From Bradyrhizobium algeriense (GTDB lineage Bacteria > Pseudomonadota > Alphaproteobacteria > Rhizobiales > Xanthobacteraceae), in contig NZ_PYCN01000003.1 in assembly GCF_003062295.1 (NCBI RefSeq), positions 310,001 to 374,000 of the forward strand: a stretch of DNA of 64,000 nt, in the 5' to 3' direction. The notes beneath the pieces were generated by a model. The model ran no database searches, was not told the DNA's origin, and saw nothing but the letters and a program-made list of their open reading frames with translations. Positions 53,646 through 62,590 of this stretch are shown piece by piece (position 1 is the first letter of the stretch; the number at the start of each line of letters is the position of its first letter). Both the position numbers and the translations under genes were made by a program.

Positions 53646-54635
53646 TCAGACCAAAAACGACTTCTTGATCGAGGCGCCCATCGTGTATTTCGGATCCACC
53701 ATGTTGCCGAGCCGGACGCGGCCGGCCTGCGTCAGCAGCATGTAGGCGTCGATTTCCTCAAAACCGTAGTCGGCCGCCATCCAGCGGCACAGCTCGCGAT
53801 AGGCGATGCGCGCGGCATCCTCCATCGGCCGTGCCGAGCCGATCGTCATGATAAAGTCTTTGGTCTCCAGCCGCGGCCAGGCGATGCTCCAGCCCTTGAT
53901 CAGGTCGACCTGGACCGTAGTCACGGTCGGATGCTCGATCGCGACGCCGCAAAGTTCGCCGTCGCCCTGTGCGGCATGGCAATCGCCGAGATAGAGTAGC
54001 GCGCCCTTGGTGTTAACAGGCAGATAGACCACCGCGCCGACACCGACGTCGGGCAGGTCCATGTTGCCACCGTAATAATCCGGCACGAGCGACGAGATCG
54101 CCTCAATCTCCGGCGAGGTACCGATGGTGCCGATGAAGGGTTCATAAGGCAACGTGATCTTATCGTTCCATTTAGTGCCGTGCTCGAGCGTGATCTCGAG
54201 CTTCTTGACCCGCTCGGGCAAGGCCGGATTGAGCAGCGCGGTCTGGCCGGTGCCGACCAGGCCGCCGAATTCCGGCATCACGACGGTGGTGCCACGCGGT
54301 TGCGGGCCCCGCGGCACGATGCTCTCGATGTAGACCGCAAGCGTATCGCCCTTCTCGGCGCCGTTAACCCAGATCGGCCCGTTCTGCGGATTGAGGAAGG
54401 GGAAGTTAAGAATTTTCGTCGGACTGTCGGTCTCGTGCTTGATCGCACCCTCGAACGCATCGTGGGTCTCGGCAGAGACCACCGCGCCGGGATCGATGGT
54501 GAGGACCGGCTTGACGTAGGGACCGTAGACATAATGGTACTTGCCCTGATCGGCTTCGGTGATCATGTGATGAATGCCAGGTTTGCCTTTGGCGACGCCC
54601 TTGCTTGCCATGATCGAATTGTCTTGCCAGGCCAT
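53646..54635 (-). CDS. fmdA: Formamidase / acetamidase family amidohydrolase
   Basis: This FmdA/AmdA-type amidase has 329 residues and hydrolyses formamide or short amides to ammonia and acid. Family features are AVVSAETHDAFEGAIK near residue 55 (with the conserved E-T-H-D), GPIWVNGAEKGDTLAVYI, then FIGTIGTSPE and LYLGDCHAAQGDGELCGVA with metal/active-site His. It is unrelated to the nitrilase fold of its neighbour. It lies directly after the urtABCDE-like transporter genes in the amiC-amiR operon. That makes imported amides the likely substrate. Confidence 0.92.
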   Translation of the reverse strand: MAWQDNSIMASKGVAKGKPGIHHMITEADQGKYHYVYGPYVKPVLTIDPGAVVSAETHDAFEGAIKHETDSPTKILNFPFLNPQNGPIWVNGAEKGDTLAVYIESIVPRGPQPRGTTVVMPEFGGLVGTGQTALLNPALPERVKKLEITLEHGTKWNDKITLPYEPFIGTIGTSPEIEAISSLVPDYYGGNMDLPDVGVGAVVYLPVNTKGALLYLGDCHAAQGDGELCGVAIEHPTVTTVQVDLIKGWSIAWPRLETKDFIMTIGSARPMEDAARIAYRELCRWMAADYGFEEIDAYMLLTQAGRVRLGNMVDPKYTMGASIKKSFLV

Positions 54636-54675
54636 CGATGTTCTCTTTCTCTGCTGTTAGCGACGTGGAACGGCT

Positions 54676-55416
54676 TCAAACCGCGAGGTGGCGGCGCATT
54701 TCCGCCTGGTTGTCGAGCGCGGCGTGATCGAGGCTCGCGACGATGCGGCCCTTGTCCATGACGTAGCATCGCTGCGCCATGGCGCGGATCATGTCGAGGT
54801 TCTGCTCGACCAGGATGATAGTTACGCCGGTTGCACGGTTGAGTTCGACCATGTTGCGGGCGATGTCCTGGACGATGTTGGGCTGGATGCCTTCCGATGG
54901 CTCGTCGAGCAAAATGAGGTTGGGATCTGATATCAGCACACGCCCGATCGCGAGCTGCTGCTGCTGGCCGCCGGACAGGGTACCGGCGCGCTGGCTCCAG
55001 CGCTCGGCCAGGATCGGAAAGGCGTCCAAGATGCGCTTTTTGGTGGCTCGAGGAATCTCGCCCTTGATCGCGGCGCCGACCACGATGTTCTCGGCGACCG
55101 TCAGGCGCGGAAATACGTCGCGGCCCTGCGGCACGTAGCCCATGCCGAGCCGCGCACGCTTGTGCGACGGCAACAGCTCTACCGCTTCACCGCGATAGAC
55201 GATCGATCCGCTCATCGCCGGCACCAAGCCAATGAGGCATTTCATCAAGGTGGACTTGCCGACGCCGTTGCGGCCAATCACGGCGACGATCTCGCCTTCC
55301 CGCACCTCGATCTCAAGGCCCTGCAGCACCGGCTTGCCGCCATAGCCCGCGCGCAAACCCAGCGTCGAGAGGATCACTTCCTTGCGCGACTTCACGGACA
55401 CAGGCTCACTACACAT
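54676..55416 (-). CDS. urtE: Amide/urea ABC transporter ATP-binding protein UrtE-like
   Basis: This is the second ATPase of a branched-chain amino acid/urea-type importer, 246 residues. ATG 55416 overlaps the UrtD stop by eight bases. Motifs are Walker A GRNGVGKST, GYVPQGRDVFPRL (Q-loop with the UrtE/LivF form), signature LSGGQQQQLAIGRVL, Walker B LILLDEPSEGIQP and switch His replaced by Gln in VEQNLD, normal for LivF/UrtE. It pairs with the UrtD-like ATPase. Confidence 0.92.
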   Translation of the reverse strand: MCSEPVSVKSRKEVILSTLGLRAGYGGKPVLQGLEIEVREGEIVAVIGRNGVGKSTLMKCLIGLVPAMSGSIVYRGEAVELLPSHKRARLGMGYVPQGRDVFPRLTVAENIVVGAAIKGEIPRATKKRILDAFPILAERWSQRAGTLSGGQQQQLAIGRVLISDPNLILLDEPSEGIQPNIVQDIARNMVELNRATGVTIILVEQNLDMIRAMAQRCYVMDKGRIVASLDHAALDNQAEMRRHLAV

Positions 55417-56125
55417 GGGCCTGCCCCAGATAGATGGCGGCGACGCGCTCGTCGGCGACGATCTGTTCGATCGAGCCTTGCGCGAACACTTGGCCGAGAT
55501 GCAGCACAGTGACCCGCTGCGCAACTTGGCGCACAAAGGCCATATCGTGCTCGATCGCTAACACGGTCATGCCGTCGACATTGAGCCGCTGAACCATCTC
55601 GCCGGTCTGGTGCGTCTCTTCCGGCGACATGCCTGCGGTCGGCTCGTCGAGCAGCAACAGCCGCGGCTTCAGGCCGACCGCCATGCCGATCTCGAGCCAC
55701 TGCTTCTGCCCGTGACTGAGATTGCCTGCAGTCTGCGCTTGGTCGGCCTCAAGGTTGAGGAACGTCAGCAGTCGGTCGATTTCGCGCGCAAGCTCGACGC
55801 CATGGTGCTGCCGCTGCAAAGCAATTTCGAGGTTCTGACGGACCGACAGTCCCTTGAACACGCCCGGCACTTGGAATTTGACCGAGAGCCCGCGGTGAAT
55901 GCGCGCAAAGGATTTCAGCGCAGTGATGTTCTCGCCGGCGAACATAATATTGCCGCTGCCGGGGTGGTGTTCGCCGAGGATCAACCGGAACAGCGTGCTC
56001 TTGCCGGCGCCGTTCGGGCCGATCAGGCAATGGATTTCACCGGCTTCGAGTTCGAGGTCGACCGAATTGGTGACGTGCAGGCCGCCGAAATGCTTGTTCA
56101 GACCGCGCAATTCGAGCAGCGCCAT
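55409..56125 (-). CDS. urtD: Amide/urea ABC transporter ATP-binding protein UrtD-like
   Basis: This is the first ATPase of the importer, 238 residues. ATG 56125 shares one base with the UrtC stop (TGATG) and has GGGAGG seven bases before it. It has Walker A GPNGAGKST, FQVPGVFKGLSVRQNLEIAL, signature LSHGQKQWLEIGMAV (the UrtD-type HGQKQW form), Walker B RLLLLDEPTAGMSPEE and switch His AIEHDM. The signature places it with urea/short-amide systems more than with amino acid ones. Confidence 0.92.
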   Translation of the reverse strand: MALLELRGLNKHFGGLHVTNSVDLELEAGEIHCLIGPNGAGKSTLFRLILGEHHPGSGNIMFAGENITALKSFARIHRGLSVKFQVPGVFKGLSVRQNLEIALQRQHHGVELAREIDRLLTFLNLEADQAQTAGNLSHGQKQWLEIGMAVGLKPRLLLLDEPTAGMSPEETHQTGEMVQRLNVDGMTVLAIEHDMAFVRQVAQRVTVLHLGQVFAQGSIEQIVADERVAAIYLGQAHV

Positions 56126-57189
56126 CAGACGCCTCCCTTGCCGCGGTGTACGACGAGCCGAGAGAGACGATTCATGGCGCCGAGCACGAGCCCGTTCGGC
56201 GCGATCAGCACGGTCAGCACCAGCAGCACGCCCATGAAGACCAGCGCGTACTGGCTGCCATAGATGGTCAGCGCCTGAAAGGCCGCGAGCACCACCAGCG
56301 TGCCGATCACAGTCGAAGTTAGATCGCTGCGGCCACCGACCGCGACCCAGATCAACGGCAGGGCCGCAGCGGTCATGCCCATGCTCGACGGCGTGATGTA
56401 TTGCCCCCACACCGTGTAGAGCGCGCCGGAGAGACCCGCGAGCCCGGCCCCGATCACAAAGGTGATGAGCTGATACTTGCGGACGTCGTAGCCCAGCATT
56501 TCCGCGCGTTCCGGATTCTCCCTGATCGCGACGATGACATTTCCGAAACTCGAATTCATTAGGATACGCAGGCCGAGATAGACCAGCACCAGGAGCCCAA
56601 GCACGAAATAATAGAGCCCGATATCGGCAAAAAGCACGATGTCGCCGCCGGGCCACGGAATCGTTAGCGGCGACATCGCGCTCATCCCGTTGAAACCGTT
56701 GAGGCGCGCCACGCCAACGCGCCATTCGGGGCCCGCAGTCTGGGCCATAAAGCGCTCCAGCATCAAGGTCACCGCCAGCGTGACGATGCCGAGGAAGACG
56801 CCCGCGATACGGCCGAAGAACATGAAATAGCCGAGCAGCAAAGCGAACAGCGCCGCGATGACGACCGCCAGCACCAGCGCGACCAGGGTGAAGCCGTAGG
56901 CGGCACCGAAATTGAGGGTGAGGATGCCGTAGCTGTAGCCGGCGATGCCGAAGAACGCGGTCTGGCCGAACGAGAGCGAGCCGCCATAGCCCCAGATCAG
57001 GCACAAGCTGAGCGCGATGAATACCCAGACGAAGAAATACACGGTGTTGCCGACGGTGTAGCCGTCGCTGAACAGCGGATAGGCGCACGCGATCGCGAGC
57101 ACGATGGCGAAGATGATCCAGAACGCCGGGCCGCGGCCGATCGTCTGCGGACCTTCGAGGCGGCGGAGGAAACCAGGCAATCCGTTCAC
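56125..57189 (-). CDS. urtC: Amide/urea ABC transporter permease UrtC-like
   Basis: This inner-membrane permease of the LivM/UrtC type has 354 residues and about ten helices. Conserved blocks are SLCLIWGYGGSLSFGQTAFFG near residue 60, the cytosolic loop FGNVIVAIRENPERAEMLGYD, and IWVAVGGRSDLTSTVIG near the C-terminus. The WGYGGSLSFGQ form is typical of UrtC. It forms a heterodimer with the UrtB-like protein encoded 13 bases upstream. Confidence 0.92.
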   Translation of the reverse strand: MNGLPGFLRRLEGPQTIGRGPAFWIIFAIVLAIACAYPLFSDGYTVGNTVYFFVWVFIALSLCLIWGYGGSLSFGQTAFFGIAGYSYGILTLNFGAAYGFTLVALVLAVVIAALFALLLGYFMFFGRIAGVFLGIVTLAVTLMLERFMAQTAGPEWRVGVARLNGFNGMSAMSPLTIPWPGGDIVLFADIGLYYFVLGLLVLVYLGLRILMNSSFGNVIVAIRENPERAEMLGYDVRKYQLITFVIGAGLAGLSGALYTVWGQYITPSSMGMTAAALPLIWVAVGGRSDLTSTVIGTLVVLAAFQALTIYGSQYALVFMGVLLVLTVLIAPNGLVLGAMNRLSRLVVHRGKGGV

Positions 57190-57202
57190 TGCAGCGGATC
57201 CT

Positions 57203-58075
57203 TCAGGTTCGTTCGCGCAGCAGGAATCCGGAAATGCCCTTCGGCAGTATCCGGACGACGATGATCACGGCCACCAAGAGACCGATCTGGCCGAACAATT
57301 GTCCCTGCCACGATGTCATCACCGACTTCACTACCGCAAGGACCGCGCCGGCGGGTGCCGTCCCAAGGAACACGTCGGCGCCGCCGATCACGACGGTGAC
57401 AAAGGCTTCCATGATGAAGGTGGCGCCCATGGTCGGCACCAGTGTCATGGTCGGCGCATAGAGACCGCCGGCAAGGCCGGCGAGCCCGGCGCCGCAGGCA
57501 AAAGTGAGGCTGTAGATTAAGCGGGTGTCGACGCCGAGTGCGGCCGCCATGTGCGGCACCTGGATAGTGGCGCGGGCGAGCACGCCGAAGCGGGTCCAGT
57601 TGAACAGCGCATAGAGGCCGCCGAGCACGCCGAGCGCGGAGGCGAACAGCACGAGGCGGTAGGTCGAATAGGAATACGCGCCGACCTGAAAGCTGCCGAA
57701 CGGGGTTCCGACGCCGGCCATGGTCGAGCCTACCATAATCAAGGTGCCCTGGGTCGCAATCAGGCTAAGGCCCCAGGTAGCGACGATGGTGTCGAGGGGA
57801 CGGTCATAGAGATGGCGGATCACCACGAGCTCAACCAGCGCGCCGACCAGGGCCGCTACGATAGCGCCGGATAGGATCGCCAGCGGCAGCGGCAGCCCGG
57901 CATGAGCGGTGGAAGCCGTCACATAGGCGCCGCACATGATGAACTCGCCATGTGCGAGATTAATCACGCCCATCATGCCGAAGATCACCGCCAGCCCGCA
58001 TGCCGACAGCACCAGGAAAGCGAAAGCATCGCCGAATTGATAGAGCGCCGAGAAGGCGAGTGTCGCGATGTCCAT
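57203..58075 (-). CDS. urtB: Amide/urea ABC transporter permease UrtB-like
   Basis: This LivH/UrtB-type permease has 290 residues. Blocks are VIFGMMGVINLAHGEFIMCGA near residue 30, PLDTIVATWGLSLIATQGTL, the cytosolic loop RATIQVPHMAAALGVDTRLI, and EAFVTVVIGGADVFLGTAPAG. It is separated from the binding-protein gene by about 100 bases that can form a GC-rich hairpin. Confidence 0.92.
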   Translation of the reverse strand: MDIATLAFSALYQFGDAFAFLVLSACGLAVIFGMMGVINLAHGEFIMCGAYVTASTAHAGLPLPLAILSGAIVAALVGALVELVVIRHLYDRPLDTIVATWGLSLIATQGTLIMVGSTMAGVGTPFGSFQVGAYSYSTYRLVLFASALGVLGGLYALFNWTRFGVLARATIQVPHMAAALGVDTRLIYSLTFACGAGLAGLAGGLYAPTMTLVPTMGATFIMEAFVTVVIGGADVFLGTAPAGAVLAVVKSVMTSWQGQLFGQIGLLVAVIIVVRILPKGISGFLLRERT

Positions 58076-58132
58076 GAACCGACCGGATGATGGGGATGCA
58101 GGCTACGATACTTCAATAGTTAAAGTGACCAT

Positions 58133-58164
58133 CGCCCCGGCGGCCAGGAGTACCCACCGGGGCG
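58133..58164 (-). other. GC-rich hairpin between urtA- and urtB-like genes
   Basis: CGCCCCGG and CCGGGGCG pair across a 16-base loop. No T-run follows on the minus strand, so it is not a full terminator. Such hairpins after a binding-protein gene often protect the upstream mRNA and raise its yield over the permease genes. Confidence 0.4.
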
Positions 58165-58179
58165 ACGCCAACGCCCCGG

Positions 58180-59418
58180 TCAGGGTTTCGGCGGCGGGTT
58201 GGACGGCGTGTACTGTGCCATCGGATCCTTCTTGGTCAGGTCGCAGCCCGCATCACCCAGCCAATACGGCTTGATGTCCTCCCAGACTTTCGGGAACGAG
58301 ATCGAGTGATCGGCACCGACCTTGGCGAGGTAGATGGTGTGCGACATGTGCTGGCTCTTCGGATCGATGCAGACCTTGCCTTCCGGGGCATCCATGCAGA
58401 CGTCGCCGGCCGCGATCACCTTGCGAATGTCTTCCCGCTTGGTCGACTTCGCCCGTTCCACCATCTGCTTGTAAAGGTAGACCGCGAGATAGGAATTCTC
58501 GGCTTCCTGATTCACATAGGGCTCGCTCGGGAACTTGGCCTTGAACTTGGCGAAGAACGCCTTGCTAGTCGGGGAGTCGATCTCCTCGATGTAGTTGGTG
58601 GTGACGTACATGTCCTTCAGGCTCGGCGGCTTGAAGCGCTTGTGCTCATATCCCTGCCCGACATTGACCGAGGAGGCCATCGGCAGATTGACGTTGGCGG
58701 ATGCCGCTTGTTCATAATAGGAGGCCTGCGCGGTGCCGACCAAGAGCGTCACCACGAAATCCGGTTTTCCTTTCTGAATGTTCTGGATACTTTGGGAGAA
58801 CTGCGACACGCCGAGCGGGATGAACTCCTCGCCGGCCATCTTGCCGCCGTTCTCCTTGACGATCTTGCGCACCCATTCCGCCGAGATCTGGCCGAAATTG
58901 TAGTCGGCGGCGAGCGTGTAGACGTTCTTGCCGTATTTCTCCATCATGTAGGGAATTAGCGTGGAAAACTGCTGCTCCGGCACCGCGCCAGTGACGATCA
59001 TGTGGCCGTCACAGACGCCGCCTTCATACTGATTGTTGTAGAACGCAAAGCCGTTGAATTGATCGACGATCGGGCGATAGGCTTCGCGCGAAGCGGACGA
59101 AAAGCCGGCGAACACCACGTCGACCTTGTCACGCTGCAGCACCCGGCGCATGAATTCCTGATAGCGGGTGTTGTCGGACTGGGTGTCGTAAGTAACGAGC
59201 TCGATCGGACGGCCGGCGATGCCGCCAGCCTTGTTGATCTCCTCGGTCGCAAGCTGGATCGCGTGCACCTTGCCAATGGTGGCCGCCGCGAAATCGCCGG
59301 ATTGATCCTCCAGTACCCCGAGCTTGATGGGGTCTGCCGCGAACGCCGCACCTGCCGCGAGGACAAGCGTCCCCGTGAGGGCTACGGCGCGCAGCCCCCG
59401 CAATACACTTCTGGTCAT
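58180..59418 (-). CDS. urtA: Amide/urea ABC transporter substrate-binding protein
   Basis: This periplasmic binding protein has 412 residues. A Sec signal, VALTGTLVLAAGAAFAADP, precedes IKLGVLEDQSGDFAAATIGK. Type I periplasmic fold blocks follow: INKAGGIAGRPIELVTYDTQ, VVFAGFSSASREAYRPIVD, YNNQYEGGVCDGHMIVTG and YTLAADYNFGQISAEW. YNNQYEGG and the Tyr/Asp ligand positions resemble FmdD/UrtA and AmiC. AGGAG lies eight bases before the ATG, inside the 11-base gap from amiR, so no separate leader exists here. Confidence 0.9.
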   Translation of the reverse strand: MTRSVLRGLRAVALTGTLVLAAGAAFAADPIKLGVLEDQSGDFAAATIGKVHAIQLATEEINKAGGIAGRPIELVTYDTQSDNTRYQEFMRRVLQRDKVDVVFAGFSSASREAYRPIVDQFNGFAFYNNQYEGGVCDGHMIVTGAVPEQQFSTLIPYMMEKYGKNVYTLAADYNFGQISAEWVRKIVKENGGKMAGEEFIPLGVSQFSQSIQNIQKGKPDFVVTLLVGTAQASYYEQAASANVNLPMASSVNVGQGYEHKRFKPPSLKDMYVTTNYIEEIDSPTSKAFFAKFKAKFPSEPYVNQEAENSYLAVYLYKQMVERAKSTKREDIRKVIAAGDVCMDAPEGKVCIDPKSQHMSHTIYLAKVGADHSISFPKVWEDIKPYWLGDAGCDLTKKDPMAQYTPSNPPPKP

Positions 59419-59429
59419 GTCGGTGTCTC

Positions 59430-60095
59430 CTACATCGCTTGCTTGGTTCCGCCTCTCAGCGTGATGCTGTTCGCGCGGCCGGGAATGTCGGGCGAATCGA
59501 CCCGTCTGCTTAGAAACTCCTCGCAGTAAAATTCCAGAGTCTGCCGCGCGCGCATGCTCTCGCGGCGAAGCTGGGAATAGGCGCCCTCTTCATCGAGACC
59601 GTCCTGCTTCATCAAGAAGATCACCGCGCGGATCACGGCACGGCGGCCACGGCGGCGACCTTCGAGATCCTGAAGACGGGCATACATGTTGTTGCGCAGC
59701 AGGAACTGATTGATGCCCATGAAAAGCGAGGTGTAAACGGCGCCGCCATGCACCGGTTTGCGCAGGAAGGACGTGGCGCCAAAGTTGACCAGCGCCTTGA
59801 GCCGGCTCGGCGCCTCAACGCCGACCAAACCGATCACCGGCACTGGCGGCAGGCGCGAGACCGGATTGACGTCGATCGCAACCGCGCCTTCGAGGTCGCC
59901 GTCGACGAACAGGATGTCACGTTCGGCCTGAAGACTGCCGATATCGATCTGGGCGCGGCCGCCGACAATTTCCGGGTATTCGCAGGAGACGCCGAGCTTA
60001 GCGAGCGTCGTTTCGAGCGTGGTCTCCCTTCCGCCGCGCGCCGTAATCACCAAAGCGCGGCCATCTTTGAAATTCTGCAGCAGTCGGGATGTCAT
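59430..60095 (-). CDS. amiR: AmiR-like ANTAR-domain antitermination regulator
   Basis: This is an RNA-binding antiterminator of 221 residues. ATG 60095 overlaps the amiC stop by four bases. An N-terminal pseudo-receiver (DILFVDGDLEGAVAIDV, VPVIGLVGVEAPSRLKALV) lacks the full phospho-acceptor pocket, as in AmiR. A coiled coil and a C-terminal three-helix ANTAR domain follow, with GRRAVIRAVIFLMKQDGLDE and EGAYSQLRRESMRARQTLEF. AmiR binds leader RNA with paired hexaloop hairpins and prevents termination when released by AmiC. A matching leader lies in front of amiC. Confidence 0.9.
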   Translation of the reverse strand: MTSRLLQNFKDGRALVITARGGRETTLETTLAKLGVSCEYPEIVGGRAQIDIGSLQAERDILFVDGDLEGAVAIDVNPVSRLPPVPVIGLVGVEAPSRLKALVNFGATSFLRKPVHGGAVYTSLFMGINQFLLRNNMYARLQDLEGRRRGRRAVIRAVIFLMKQDGLDEEGAYSQLRRESMRARQTLEFYCEEFLSRRVDSPDIPGRANSITLRGGTKQAM

Positions 60096-61249
60096 GATTG
60101 CACCACTCTGAGCACGGGGGAGCGCATTGTGACCGCGAAACGCGGTGACGACTGGACGAGATAGGGATCGGGAGCGACGGGGCTGCGCGCTTCCAGCAGC
60201 ACTTCGAATTGCCCGTTGGCGGCCGAGCGGCCGATGCGCGGCGTCAGCCAAGCGTGATAGGTCTGTGGATCAATGCGCACCTCACCCTGCGGCGCCAGTA
60301 GCCGCTGGTTCGCGACCGCAGCGCGCACGGGGCGGGCGTCGTCGGTGCCGGCCTGTTCCAGCGACGCGGCCAGCAGCTTGACCGCGATGTAGGAAGCTTC
60401 TGCATCGGCGGACGATACCGGCCCGTCAGGAAACGCCTTGGCATATGTTTCGATAAAGGCCGCATTCGGCGGCGAATTCAGGGAAGAGAAATAGACGCTG
60501 GAACTGAGATGCCCATCGATGGCCCCGCCGCCGATTTCGGCCAGTTCCGGTTCCGACAGCGTGCAGCTCGCCACCGGAATGTCATTAGCCTGATCGATGC
60601 CGCGCACTTTGCAGGCAGCGCGGAACGCACGGAAGAACGCGTATGCGCTGGTACCGATCAGATTGTTGAAGACGAAATCGGGACGCTGGTCGAGGATCGC
60701 CGATATCACCTGGTCGAACTCGGTGTCGCCCACCGACAGATACCGCTCCGCGATCACGCTGCCGCCGCGCGCGGTCAGTGCCTCGCGGAAGATGCGGTTG
60801 TTCTCCCAGGCCCAGATGTAGTTGGAGCCGACGCAAAAGGCCCGGTCGCCGACCCTCGATGCGAGGTAGTCGACCAGTGGCAGAACATGCTGATTGGGCG
60901 ACGCGCCGGTATAGATCACATTGTCGGAGCTTTCGAAGCCCTCGTAATGCGACGGATACCACAATAGCCCATCGAACTTCTCGAAGCACGGAATGACCTC
61001 CTTGCGGCTCGAGGAGGTATAGCAGCCGACCACCTGCCGGATGCCTGCGCCGAGCAGTTCGAGGCTGAGCGCACGGTAACGCGCGAGATCGCCCGACGGG
61101 TTGACCACGATCGGCTCCAGAACCACCGGGCCGGCCGCCTCGGCATTTTCACGGAACGCCAGCATCGCGCCGTTCAGCATCGAGCGCGCGACGACGCTGT
61201 AAGGCCCCGTCGTCGAAAACATCACGCCGATACGATACTGCTTCCGCAC
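60092..61249 (-). CDS. amiC: AmiC-like amide sensor / negative regulator
   Basis: This cytosolic type I periplasmic-binding-fold protein has about 385 residues and no signal peptide. In the amidase system AmiC holds AmiR inactive until it binds an amide. Blocks are RIGVMFSTTGPYSVVARSML at the start, CYTSSSRKEVIPCFEKFDGL, YPSHYEGFESSDNVIYTGA, GSNYIWAWENNRIFREAL and a C-terminal YHAWLTPRIGRS. The start is GTG 61249 or TTG 61252; GGGTGA is close to both, so initiation may be weak. It is the first gene of the amide operon, immediately after a leader terminator. Confidence 0.9.
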   Translation of the reverse strand: MRKQYRIGVMFSTTGPYSVVARSMLNGAMLAFRENAEAAGPVVLEPIVVNPSGDLARYRALSLELLGAGIRQVVGCYTSSSRKEVIPCFEKFDGLLWYPSHYEGFESSDNVIYTGASPNQHVLPLVDYLASRVGDRAFCVGSNYIWAWENNRIFREALTARGGSVIAERYLSVGDTEFDQVISAILDQRPDFVFNNLIGTSAYAFFRAFRAACKVRGIDQANDIPVASCTLSEPELAEIGGGAIDGHLSSSVYFSSLNSPPNAAFIETYAKAFPDGPVSSADAEASYIAVKLLAASLEQAGTDDARPVRAAVANQRLLAPQGEVRIDPQTYHAWLTPRIGRSAANGQFEVLLEARSPVAPDPYLVQSSPRFAVTMRSPVLRVVQS

Positions 61250-61261
61250 CAATCACCCGAT

Positions 61262-61303
61262 CAAAAAACAAAAAGCGCCCGCCGGCTGTGAAGCCGAGGG
61301 CGC
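61262..61303 (-). terminator. Leader terminator in front of amiC
   Basis: On the minus strand GGCGCCC-TCGGCT-TCAC-AGCCGG-CGGGCGC forms a long stem, followed by TTTTTGTTTTTT. It ends about ten bases before the amiC start codon, so it lies in the untranslated leader and not after a gene. This is the arrangement of an antitermination-controlled operon. Confidence 0.82.
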
Positions 61304-61311
61304 CCTCGCCA

Positions 61312-61392
61312 CCAACTGGACACGCTCGAACCTGAAGCGCGGTGTTGGAAATGGTTTGAACTTATCGCGTTAAAGGGCAGCTTTGCCCAACG
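61312..61392 (-). ncRNA. Candidate ANTAR (AmiR) target hairpins in the amiC leader
   Basis: Just upstream of the leader terminator the minus-strand RNA can form GGGC-AAAGCU-GCCC (61375-61388). This hairpin has a six-base loop with A at position 1 and G at position 4, as in ANTAR targets, extended by CGUU/AACG. A second stem, CCAAC...GUUGG, encloses CGCUU/GAGCG (61312-61348), though its loop is seven bases. The second loop does not fit the consensus exactly. Confidence 0.55.
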
Positions 61393-61853
61393 CTTGTACG
61401 TTAGGCTCCCTTAGAACGACCATGCTGTCAAGCATGATGTTGTGGCTGCGATTGCATCAATTCATGACTTGCTGCAGAAAAACTATGCAAGCGCGGCGAG
61501 CCGCCGCAACCGTTCGCGCAAGTGTTCTATTTGTCCAACATCTGTATAAGGACCGCGTTGTAGCGCTGGGTCCGGTTGTCCCGTTTGACGGTGGCTCCGG
61601 CCGAGTCCTTTTCTGTCACGGTGCCCAGGTCATTCTTGTCGTGACGCCTGTACACGCGGGCACCGACGTCGAATAACCTCGACTGGGAGCCCGTCATTCA
61701 TTTCCGCCGTTTCTGTGCGGTTTCATTTGGGCGCGATCAACCTGGCCGCTCAGCGCGGCGATGCCATGACGCGTGAAACACGCTCGCAGCTACGCACATG
61801 CCGATCGGGCGCTCATTCGGCGAATTAGCGACAGTTGCCAGTGTCCGCATTGC
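61393..61853. other. Promoter-side intergenic region upstream of the amide operon
   Basis: No gene is supported. CATGC-TTGACA-GCATG at 61421-61436 is a short inverted repeat holding a -35-like TTGACA for the minus strand, but no good -10 follows at normal spacing. The rest shows no structure I recognise. Confidence 0.4.
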
Positions 61854-62078
61854 GCCGATTGTGTTGAAAAACTCGAAAATCGCAGGGCTCCGAAAATCTC
61901 GCAAATGTAGCGCATTGGCGATTTCAGACGCTGCAAGGCTTTGTAGAATCGATACGAGCGCCAGCGATCGTTTTTGCGGTAATTGATGTGGTCCCTCACT
62001 TCGCTGCGAAAGAGACGCACCAGCGGTCCTGAGAATTTTCAGTCATCAGCGAAAAAGGACTTTTTCAACACAATCCGC
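61854..62078. mobile_element. 225-bp MITE-like element
   Basis: The ends are 21-bp inverted repeats, GCCGATTGTGTTGAAAAACTC and the complement of GACTTTTTCAACACAATCCGC, differing at two positions. The interior holds no complete gene. A minus-strand frame, RLFRSEVRDHINYRKNDRW, might be a remnant of transposase-associated coding. Size and ends fit a non-autonomous derivative of an insertion sequence. Confidence 0.65.
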
Positions 62079-62394
62079 CAGAAGCGGTCGTTCCCGGGAT
62101 GCCTGTTTTTGACCCATCTCAAACGACACGGAAAATGAGGTTTGGTTCTCGGCCATGCAGCTCGCCATGCAAACGAGAATGCGAGGTCATCTGCGCCGAA
62201 CTCATGGACGATGTGCATTCCCTTTGTGCCAGTATTCAGAAAACCATCTGGTCACTATGGCTTTGCTATCTTGATTTGCGAGATGCTACTTTCGTGCTTT
62301 CGCAACGCCTTCACCAACTGGGTTTTCACCCGAGGTCAACGCGGGTAGATGAACCCGCGGCAACTTTGAAGCTGCTTTAGTTGTTCCGCAAAGG
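62079..62394. other. Intergenic stretch without a recognisable gene
   Basis: Nothing convincing was found between the MITE-like element and the hydrolase fragment. Confidence 0.45.
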
Positions 62395-62580
62395 CTACGG
62401 CCCAGCAGGTGCCGGTGAAGAAACTCAATCTCATCCGCGACCACTGCCTCGTGGGACGGCCCATCGTAGATGTCGAAATGATCGACACCTGGATAGATGC
62501 GGAGCTCACCTTTCGGGGCTTGGCGCGCGGCCTCAATTGCAGGTCCCGGCTTGGCAACCCGATCGTCCGGAAGAGCAGCT
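62395..62580 (-). pseudogene. C-terminal fragment of an alpha/beta-hydrolase
   Basis: The minus-strand frame reads ALPDDRVAKPGPAIEAARQA, then ELRIYPGVDHFDIYDGPSHE and VADEIEFLHRHLLG. This is the end of a dienelactone-hydrolase-like protein with the catalytic His in GVDHFDIY. The nucleophile half is missing. The break at about 62585 coincides with the start of the next gene on the other strand. Confidence 0.6.
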
Positions 62581-62590
62581 TTCGAACTTG

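Noticed and set aside
55409..57088. A 559-codon frame apparently fusing a long Arg-rich region to UrtD
   Set aside because: The N-terminal part is an out-of-frame reading of urtC. UrtD starts at ATG 56125 with its own ribosome-binding site.
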